A DNA stretch of 64,000 bases from a virus. Of the stretch, positions 57,855-64,000 are shown one piece after another. The notes under the pieces were generated by a model, which saw only the letters and a program-made list of their open reading frames with translations, was not told the origin of the DNA and did no database searches. Numbering within the stretch: position 1 is the stretch's first letter; each line of letters starts with the position of its first letter. Made by a program: the position numbers and the translations under genes. The stretch lies in the IMG/VR virus record IMGVR_UViG_3300036790_000231, positions 1 to 64,000 of that record; one strand, written 5' to 3'.

Positions 57855-57878
57855 GATCTTTCCTTTTCCTTATATTTT

Positions 57879-59135
57879 CTAAAACGCCTTACCGAGTAAG
57901 AAGCACTGCGGCCTACGTAATCTGGGAAACCTTGAGCATCCTTGTCTAAAGTAAGTAGTCTTTGACTCGTGATCAATAATTATCTCAGATTGAGGTCCAA
58001 TCTCCTTACGTAGAGAATTCCATGTATCAGATATAACTACAGGGCCATCGGCAACATCTGCGATATTCTCACCCTCGAACACATAATTCGTAGTCATAAG
58101 AACCTCTCCATTTTGTAAATAAGTAGTCATAGCCGACTGACCACGATTATATCCAAGTTCAGTAGCAACTTCATTTGTTTCTTCTCTATAGCCAGAATCT
58201 GTAACGATCAGCTTAGGAGGTTCGGCAGCAACCCCACCCTGAGCATCTGATGGAGTCGAGCCCCACAGCAAGCTAAGAATGTCATCTACAGTCGGGAGAA
58301 AAGCATTCCTATCTGTATTGGTTAAATAACCTCTGGCTTGATTTGAGCGCTGCAATTTTTCATATGTATAAGAATTCATATGAATACAAGATCCATAAAC
58401 CCCTGTATCATTACCAATGATTTTCTGCCACGAACGAATATCGTCAATAGGAGTCGAATTTAACCTATCTGTCCATGGGACCGCAGCAGAAGGCTTATGA
58501 GTTTCTAAATAGTTATATTTTATTTCGTATGACTGACCGCCAGCATAATTTACAACAAGAGGATTACCCTTGAATACCTGCCAGCGCATAACTTCAGTCA
58601 ATCTCTCAAAGCGAAGCTGAAGAATTTTTCCAAGAGTGGCAAGATCTACACCGGCACGTGCTCTAATTGCTCCAACATCAGAAGTTAATCTAATATAAAG
58701 ATCCTCCGAAATAGGAGACATTTCATCAAGTAACAGAAGCTCTGTGACTTCCTCTGTATAATTGATCTTTGGATTATAAATTGCAGGAGTTGCATTTGGC
58801 GCTCTAAACTGGCCGATACCAAACGGAGCAACCTCGGCAATATCCCTGCGAATTAAGCGATCCATTACTGGTTTGAGCGGAGCAATATCTGCCCCAGGCG
58901 ATGGAATTGTCTCCCAGGCAGTCAGAAGAGCGCGTCTAACGATATCCGTAAGAGCGGCCTGCGGATAAAGATCAAAAACATTCAAGCCTACATCGCCAAC
59001 ACCAGGACTGGAGATTTCAGAACCTACACCGGCATCTCCTCCAGCAATAGGCATATAAACATTAGCGAACCACTCTTCGATTCTCCTACTATCATCTATT
59101 CTCTTATTTTCCTTTGTCATTTTGGCTTTTGCCAT
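57879..59135 (-). CDS. Major capsid protein (E-type)
   Basis: 418 residues. TELLLLDEMSPISEDLYIRL, GVDLATLGKILQLRFERLTE and VMRWQVFKGNPLVVNYAG are features of the lambda gpE/HK97-fold capsid family used by many actinophages. It has an N-terminal arm (RIEEWFANVYMPIAGG) and an unusual basic C-terminus rich in Arg and Cys. It builds the icosahedral shell after proteolysis of the scaffold encoded upstream. Confidence 0.82.
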   Translation of the reverse strand: MAKAKMTKENKRIDDSRRIEEWFANVYMPIAGGDAGVGSEISSPGVGDVGLNVFDLYPQAALTDIVRRALLTAWETIPSPGADIAPLKPVMDRLIRRDIAEVAPFGIGQFRAPNATPAIYNPKINYTEEVTELLLLDEMSPISEDLYIRLTSDVGAIRARAGVDLATLGKILQLRFERLTEVMRWQVFKGNPLVVNYAGGQSYEIKYNYLETHKPSAAVPWTDRLNSTPIDDIRSWQKIIGNDTGVYGSCIHMNSYTYEKLQRSNQARGYLTNTDRNAFLPTVDDILSLLWGSTPSDAQGGVAAEPPKLIVTDSGYREETNEVATELGYNRGQSAMTTYLQNGEVLMTTNYVFEGENIADVADGPVVISDTWNSLRKEIGPQSEIIIDHESKTTYFRQGCSRFPRLRRPQCFLLGKAF

Positions 59136-59173
59136 GACTTATTTCCCTTTCCTATCTTGGTCAAAAGCCAATT

Positions 59174-59902
59174 TTAATAGAAATTACAATTTTTGAGGGC
59201 TTCTTCTGCTAATAAACCATATTTTGTCCACTGAGGCATTTTCGATATATCGAAAGTACAAGCATGAAAATAAAGTGGAAGAGGCTCGTCTGCAAAGAAT
59301 TCATTTCCCCAGAAATCTTTATCTGGACCGTCATATACACCAATGATCTTCTCAGCAGTTTCACCAGCAGTAGTAGAGGTAGAAGTAACTTTTGGAGAAG
59401 TTCCTCCAGTAAGTCCACTTGAGTTCACTACTAATAATGGTTGAGCCTTATTACCAAGCTCGCCTTTGAATTCCACAACAGCAGCTTTTTCATTTATAGG
59501 CTTTGATTCTTCAGATGTTATAGCTATATTTTCCGAAGAAGCAATAGTGCTCATTGATACTAATGCCGTTGTTAATTCTGTAATAGTTGCATTATATTTT
59601 ATTCCGCTAGACACCATTCCACCATATTCAATAGTGAAAGTTCCACCGGTTGGAGAACCTGTCTCAGTAAGAGTTTGTTTAGCATTTTTATTCGTGCCAA
59701 GCTTTTCAAATATCTTCACCTTAGTAGGATCAGATGTACTCTTGGTAAGAAAAGTTCCAATAGCTATCTCGTATCTTCCTTCTGAATTAGCCGTTAGAGT
59801 AGTTGCATCAAACCAAACTGATCTTATTGAGTCTCTTCCCGCGAAATCACGAAGACAGGTGATCCTTCTAATTTCGCGATTACGAAAATGATTCCAAGGC
59901 AT
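59174..59902 (-). CDS. Decoration-like head protein
   Basis: 242 residues. NREIRRITCLRDFAGRDSIR and SVWFDATTLTANSEGRYEIA give a beta-rich core; ADEPLPLYFHACTFDISKMP ends it. Residues about 86-180 are an inserted domain (IKYNATITELTTALVSMSTI, VVEFKGELGNKAQPLLVVNS) related to the insert in the major tail protein. It lies between protease/scaffold and capsid, the usual place of a decoration or stabilising protein. Confidence 0.6.
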   Translation of the reverse strand: MPWNHFRNREIRRITCLRDFAGRDSIRSVWFDATTLTANSEGRYEIAIGTFLTKSTSDPTKVKIFEKLGTNKNAKQTLTETGSPTGGTFTIEYGGMVSSGIKYNATITELTTALVSMSTIASSENIAITSEESKPINEKAAVVEFKGELGNKAQPLLVVNSSGLTGGTSPKVTSTSTTAGETAEKIIGVYDGPDKDFWGNEFFADEPLPLYFHACTFDISKMPQWTKYGLLAEEALKNCNFY

Positions 59903-59903
59903 T

Positions 59904-62171
59904 TTAGTTTCCTTTTCCGTTCTCGCTGAGCATCATTTTGATATAAGGATCATCTTTTAAGCTAGGATCGGCTTTTACCCATTCCTGAGCCATGTCAATG
60001 CCAGTTTTCTTTTTATCTGGATCGCTTGCTTTAGTCTGCAAATCTGGTCGCCCATTTACAGGACTCTGCAATAATGATGCTTGCTCTGCAAAAGCTATTT
60101 TCTGTTTATCGTTTCTAGGAAGAGCTTTGACAATTCTTTCAACAATTTGGGTAGCTGTCTCAGGTATCGAAACAGTATGACCGTTATCAGACAATTGAAG
60201 TTTAATTGCTACATCTTCATCATCGCTAAGTAAAATGGTTTCAATCTCTTTAAGCAAACCAGGAAACTCTTTTAATCCTTCGTCAGCAAGCTCAGAAATT
60301 CTATTTTCTACACGAGCTTTTTTCTCTTTATTTTTAGTCTCAGAAAGTTCAGAATTTATTTTCTCTATCTGAATATTCTGTTGCCTCTGAAACTCTTTAG
60401 CCTCATTAGAGAGGCCAAGAAGCTCCATTTGCTCCTCTGACATAGCAAGAAGCGTCATATTCCCTCCTTGGGGCTGATTACTTAAATGTGTTCCTCTTCT
60501 GCGCTCGCTGGCAATGATTAGAGGATCTTGTGACATACTTAATTTACTAGAAGTTTTTTTATCTTTCCCAAAACCAGGCAAAGATTCTATATCTACGCCA
60601 AGCTCTTTTGCTCTGCGCCGTATAAGAGTTTTAGCTGCTTCGTAATCTCCATGTTTAGAAGCAGCTAAAACAGCAGCGGCGTGAAGTTGTTTAACATTGT
60701 TTATAGGATATGATCCATCAGGTAATGAATTATTATTAGATTTAGCTTTATCTCTTTCTGCTTGATCTACAGAAAGATAAAGGTCAACTATAATTTTCTC
60801 TTGCTCGGATAGTCCCATCCCTTTTCCTAATTTGTCTAGTTGCTCTTTATCTTCTTTAGGATCAATTGTATCATTTACCCATCTTTTACTTACATCAATC
60901 CATTGTGAAAAAGATGATAAATGAACAACGTTTTTATCATCTACTGTATAAGGAACCACCCAAGCATCATCATCTTGTCCAACTCCATAATTTACCTTTA
61001 CTAAGGCTTTTCCATCAGTAATATCTATAACAAAATATTGTGGGTATGAATCAAAATCAGGCTCAAAAGTATCTAATATCCTTTCAACCTGATTCTCTAT
61101 ATCATGATAGGAAGGTTTTTCTCCCCATTGAATATCCGCAAGAAACTCACCTTTAGAAGCAGTTTTCTCTGTTTTTGGTGGCTCTGTGATTTCTTGCGAA
61201 AGTTGTGAAATCAATTTTGGTGGATCTAGTTTATTCTCCGGAACAGTAATATCTTTTTCCGATAACATCATAGATATTATAGTTCTCTCAGAAAAATCGC
61301 TAGATTTACTTCCATAAGCAGATATTCCACCCATCCAAGGTTTATGAGTAAGCGCTGTATGATCTAAAGCCACTGGATATACTTTTCCCGTGGTAGTATT
61401 TTTATAGTCATATAAAATTCCAGAAGAACGAGAAGGAATAGTACCTCTCTGGACTTTTCCCTTAATATCTGGCTCAGTGAATTCATGAGCGGCCAGAACT
61501 ACTTTCTCGCCAGGGAACTTTTTAGAATCTGCTATTACAAGCTGTTTTATATATCCTGTATTTTCTAAAAGATTATTTTCATGGCTAGTCGGAATAGTTA
61601 CATACTCTATTGCATTATCATTAAAAGCATCTACAATGTCTTCCAGTCCAATAGCTTTTGTAGGATCGTTAGAATGACCAGGAACAAATATAAGAGGCTC
61701 ATCTAGCTTCTCACCATTTGGACCAGGACGTGTCGCAAGCATTCCCGATCTAAGAATAGGGGCCCAAATCAATCCATTATCATCTTCACCAAGAGTAATT
61801 GGCTCTTCAAGATTTATGTCTGAATAAATCTCAAATCCAAGATCTGTACTTTTATCTTTTAGAAGTTTAGAAAAATCTTCGGAAAATCCTGTATTTAGAT
61901 TTTTCATGAGAGTTGATTTAGCCCATACCTCACCCGCAGGGCCGCCCCAAAGGAGATCCTCACAATCTTCTTTTGGACATTGGTCATGAGAGGCATGGAA
62001 ATGAGCCATATCTGCGACATGCTCGTCAGCAAGTGGTTGACCAGAAGCAATTTTTTTGCCTATTTCCCAAGTTCTAGCAGGCATGTCGGGAGAAAAACGT
62101 CCTTCATCGCGAAGTGCTAATCCTTTTTTTGCCGCCGATTTCATCGCAGCAGTCGGCTGATTTTTTTTCAT
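59904..62171 (-). CDS. Prohead protease with scaffold-like C-terminus
   Basis: 755 residues. The N-terminus (SPDMPARTWEIGKKIASGQP, LADEHVADMAHFHASHDQC, DLLWGGPAGEVWA) is a module found in phage protease genes. The protease core shows VTIPTSHENNLLENTGYIKQ (His197), GTIPSRSSGILYDY (Ser249/250) and HTALTHKPWMGG, as in Mu-type prohead proteases. A second module, LPDGSYPINNVKQLHAAAVL (about 495-515, DUF6582-like), precedes a coiled, Gln-rich C-terminus that resembles a scaffold. It should cleave head proteins and itself during maturation. Confidence 0.8.
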   Translation of the reverse strand: MKKNQPTAAMKSAAKKGLALRDEGRFSPDMPARTWEIGKKIASGQPLADEHVADMAHFHASHDQCPKEDCEDLLWGGPAGEVWAKSTLMKNLNTGFSEDFSKLLKDKSTDLGFEIYSDINLEEPITLGEDDNGLIWAPILRSGMLATRPGPNGEKLDEPLIFVPGHSNDPTKAIGLEDIVDAFNDNAIEYVTIPTSHENNLLENTGYIKQLVIADSKKFPGEKVVLAAHEFTEPDIKGKVQRGTIPSRSSGILYDYKNTTTGKVYPVALDHTALTHKPWMGGISAYGSKSSDFSERTIISMMLSEKDITVPENKLDPPKLISQLSQEITEPPKTEKTASKGEFLADIQWGEKPSYHDIENQVERILDTFEPDFDSYPQYFVIDITDGKALVKVNYGVGQDDDAWVVPYTVDDKNVVHLSSFSQWIDVSKRWVNDTIDPKEDKEQLDKLGKGMGLSEQEKIIVDLYLSVDQAERDKAKSNNNSLPDGSYPINNVKQLHAAAVLAASKHGDYEAAKTLIRRRAKELGVDIESLPGFGKDKKTSSKLSMSQDPLIIASERRRGTHLSNQPQGGNMTLLAMSEEQMELLGLSNEAKEFQRQQNIQIEKINSELSETKNKEKKARVENRISELADEGLKEFPGLLKEIETILLSDDEDVAIKLQLSDNGHTVSIPETATQIVERIVKALPRNDKQKIAFAEQASLLQSPVNGRPDLQTKASDPDKKKTGIDMAQEWVKADPSLKDDPYIKMMLSENGKGN

Positions 62172-63793
62172 AGAAGCACCATTTCACTTTGGGGCGGTTC
62201 ATCGAGCCCGATTAAAACTCTGTATACATCGCACCTTTCAGACAGATCTTCCAGTATCAAGGCTACATCTTCGGGCATCGCCATCTCCCCCATGTCAAGT
62301 TCTGATAAATGTCTGTGGCCGCCCCAAGGAGGAGCTGCGCCTTTATCTGCCTCTCCAATTACATATCCTGGATCTCCAACATCGGGAGTTTTTGAATGTC
62401 CGGCCTTACCACGCCAGAAAGTCGTCTGACGAATAGTGTCCTTCAAGACACCGCAGAGACCTTTTGTTTTTGGCCCAAATCTCTTAAGATTATCTTTATA
62501 ACAATTATGTACCACTACTCCATTTACTACAAAGTTGTGGTTGTCTTCAACTTCAATATCCCACACATCCTCATATTCATCTAAAACTACTACAGATAGA
62601 ACTTTGTGATTATAGGTTATACCAACAGCCGGATTTCTTTCCCTATAAGCTCTCTTCGAGTATAAATCTCTACATTTTTTGGTGCAATGAACATGATTCC
62701 TGTATTGAACCGTAAATTCATCACCGCAATTTTTACAAGAACGAACAATTATTTTATCTTTTATTTTTTCATTAAGTTTCTTAGTACAAGAGCGACAAGT
62801 TACATCTATATCTACTTTTCTAGTTCTAACTAATTTTCCACAATTTTTACAGTTTACTTTTTTTCTCTCGTCAGAATAACTTTCCTGCCTACATTTAGCA
62901 GAACAATAAATTTGTGTAGTACCAGTAGCTACAAAAGGATTATCACAATTAGTACATCTTAATTCTTTTCCTATAATTTGTTTCATATAACTAGCGGATT
63001 CTGGGCATTCGCCACAAGTAAGATGGTTTTTATATTGAGGCAAAAATATATTAGTGCAATATCTACATTTTCTAAGATCTTGTTTCTGATTTATTTTATC
63101 TCTAGCAGTTTCATGATGAATTTTCAAATGATCAGCATTATCTAAAAGGGAAAAATTATTAGGATCATTATTAGATCTACGTTCATCCAAATGATGGATA
63201 TGATTATTTTTACTTTTACTGCTAACAGAAGCCAAGCATTTATACTCAGAAGCCCATTGTGACCTATCTGGTGATAATCTAACTAGTGGTAGATAATCTC
63301 TATAAAATGGCATTAAAGAATCGCCCGAATGTAAATCTTGAGCCTCCACATAAGTAGAATCTCTACACATAAAACGATGATCCGGTGTACATCTGATCAT
63401 TTTTCCGCTATCTAAAATGACCATAACGAGCTGAGCGCTTTTTCTTATTTGTTCACTCCATTTTACAGTTTTAAGTTCAAAAACTTGTAAATTTGTATTA
63501 AAAGACCAAACCAGATCATCTTTCTTAATCTGAGAAATTGGAATTCCATCAGGATATTTATCCATATCTCTAGGAGCGTCTACTGGTGTATCAGCAGTAA
63601 AGCATTCTCTCCAAGGGTGCGCTTTTCCTGCATAATGTCTCAAAAGGAATCTTAAATATCCCATAGATCTTGGATTTGATGTTACCTTTTGATAATTAGA
63701 AAGTAAAAGATCTATTCTTCTATCTATCTCATCAAATAATATAGATTCTATTCTTTTGTCTGACGCTAATTGTATATCAGACACGAATTCCAT
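62168..63793 (-). CDS. Conserved phage head-region protein, intein-split
   Basis: 541 residues from the ATG at 63793 (a TTG at 63799 would add two); 174 after splicing. The N-extein has ESILFDEIDRRIDLLLSNYQ and MGYLRFLLRHYAGKAHPWRE; the C-extein begins CYKDNLKRFGPKTKGLCGVL and KDTIRQTTFWRGK. The joined H-P-x-x-x-C-x-x-DN-x-KRFG pattern is known to me from unnamed phage proteins encoded beside protease and MuF genes. The gene overlaps the protease start by four bases. Function unknown. Confidence 0.75.
   Translation of the reverse strand: MEFVSDIQLASDKRIESILFDEIDRRIDLLLSNYQKVTSNPRSMGYLRFLLRHYAGKAHPWRECFTADTPVDAPRDMDKYPDGIPISQIKKDDLVWSFNTNLQVFELKTVKWSEQIRKSAQLVMVILDSGKMIRCTPDHRFMCRDSTYVEAQDLHSGDSLMPFYRDYLPLVRLSPDRSQWASEYKCLASVSSKSKNNHIHHLDERRSNNDPNNFSLLDNADHLKIHHETARDKINQKQDLRKCRYCTNIFLPQYKNHLTCGECPESASYMKQIIGKELRCTNCDNPFVATGTTQIYCSAKCRQESYSDERKKVNCKNCGKLVRTRKVDIDVTCRSCTKKLNEKIKDKIIVRSCKNCGDEFTVQYRNHVHCTKKCRDLYSKRAYRERNPAVGITYNHKVLSVVVLDEYEDVWDIEVEDNHNFVVNGVVVHNCYKDNLKRFGPKTKGLCGVLKDTIRQTTFWRGKAGHSKTPDVGDPGYVIGEADKGAAPPWGGHRHLSELDMGEMAMPEDVALILEDLSERCDVYRVLIGLDEPPQSEMVLL
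62504..63604 (-). other. Intein with HNH and four zinc ribbons
   Basis: 367 residues, beginning CFTADTPVDAPRDM and ending FVVNGVVVHN with Cys as +1 residue; block B is IRCTPDHRFM. The nuclease part is NHIHHLDERRSNNDPNNFSL and HLKIHH. Then follow four ribbons of about 22 residues each: CRYC...CGEC, CTNC...CSAKC, CKNC...CRSC and CKNC...CTKKC. Such an array would lengthen the DNA-recognition surface of the nuclease. Confidence 0.9.
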
Positions 63794-63992
63794 CCTCAAT
63801 TTCTTTCATTTCATGAGAATTCAATGCTGGAGAGAAAATATGTCCACAAAAAGAACATTTAATAATTACATTCAATTCATCTTGGAATTCTCTTGACAAA
63901 TCAAATCTATTGAATGATAAAATGTCATGTAACTGCTTATCGTGCGGACAACGCAGTTTTCCATCTTCAAACAACGACCTACTCACGCGCAC
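63777..63992 (-). CDS. Zinc-ribbon protein, possibly cut by window edge
   Basis: 71 residues from a GTG at 63992; the frame stays open to the window edge, so the true start may lie outside. LRCPHDKQLHDIL and IIKCSFCGHIFSP form a C-x2-H/C-x2-C site. It overlaps the intein-split gene by 17 bases. Its role is unknown. Confidence 0.55.
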   Translation of the reverse strand: MRVSRSLFEDGKLRCPHDKQLHDILSFNRFDLSREFQDELNVIIKCSFCGHIFSPALNSHEMKEIEDGIRV

Positions 63993-64000
63993 GTGCTTAC

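Noticed and set aside
1-64000. Integrase, excisionase, CRISPR array or insertion sequence
   Set aside because: No tyrosine or serine recombinase motifs, no regularly spaced repeats and no transposase were seen on either strand.

Overview
The window is almost certainly a tailed double-stranded DNA phage (Caudoviricetes) with a long non-contractile tail. It has a 2,580-residue tape measure protein, an HK97-type head module, a terminase and its own replisome. The sequence is AT-rich, and nearly every gene from 63992 down to 1353 lies on the minus strand, packed with ATGA, TGATG and TAATG overlaps. Several protein types are ones I know from actinobacteriophages: an 850-residue tail protein, a Cys/His membrane protein of the HPV-GTPY-VCHRHHP type, a B12-dependent ribonucleotide reductase and a ThyX with an HRHR-type motif. 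A phage tRNA-Leu(UAA) fits an AT-rich phage in a host that rarely uses TTA codons. An actinobacterial host is an inference only. The sequence looks like part or all of a permuted phage genome, because portal and terminase lie at one end and capsid genes at the other.

Layout in the direction of transcription (high to low coordinates). 63.99-57.2 kb is the head module: a zinc-ribbon protein, an intein-split conserved protein, a prohead protease/scaffold, a decoration-like protein and an E-type major capsid protein. 57.2-52.5 kb holds connector proteins, the major tail protein, and a tail-assembly chaperone pair joined by a canonical -1 slippery heptamer (T TTT TTA). 51.9-36.3 kb holds the tape measure (carrying two peptidoglycan-hydrolase domains), distal tail proteins and fibres, ended by a terminator. 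36.2-33.5 kb holds small membrane proteins that may be lysis or spanin-like, then an SF2 helicase. A short plus-strand island at 32.9-33.5 kb holds a winged-helix protein, a terminator and tRNA-Leu.

32.8-14.5 kb is replication, recombination and nucleotide metabolism: a PrmC-like methyltransferase, DnaB, primase, SSB, dNMP kinase, ThyX, DNA polymerase III alpha (intein), a RecA-like ATPase, a Cas4-like nuclease, RusA and many small coupled genes. 14.5-7.6 kb holds terminase small and large subunits (large with intein) and a portal-MuF fusion. 7.5-1.3 kb holds class II ribonucleotide reductase, a holin-like protein, an NlpC/P60-type endolysin, a DUF2829 (Tad2-like anti-Thoeris) protein and a PD-(D/E)XK-like nuclease.

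The first 1.3 kb is different. It is richer in GC, has no minus-strand phage gene, carries a remnant of what looks like a bacterial gene, and holds structured plus-strand DNA that includes an odd tRNA-like element.

The most notable features are three inteins plus three free-standing homing endonucleases in one genome. One intein sits at the site used by cyanobacterial split DnaE inteins, one inside the terminase Walker A loop, and one carries an HNH nuclease with four zinc ribbons. Also notable are a SLOG/DUF2493 gene with a single in-frame TAA, a frameshifted zinc-ribbon gene, and a repeated gene start around a 58-codon ORF. I found at least nine small coupled genes that sit in apparent gaps. 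No integrase, CRISPR array or insertion sequence was seen.
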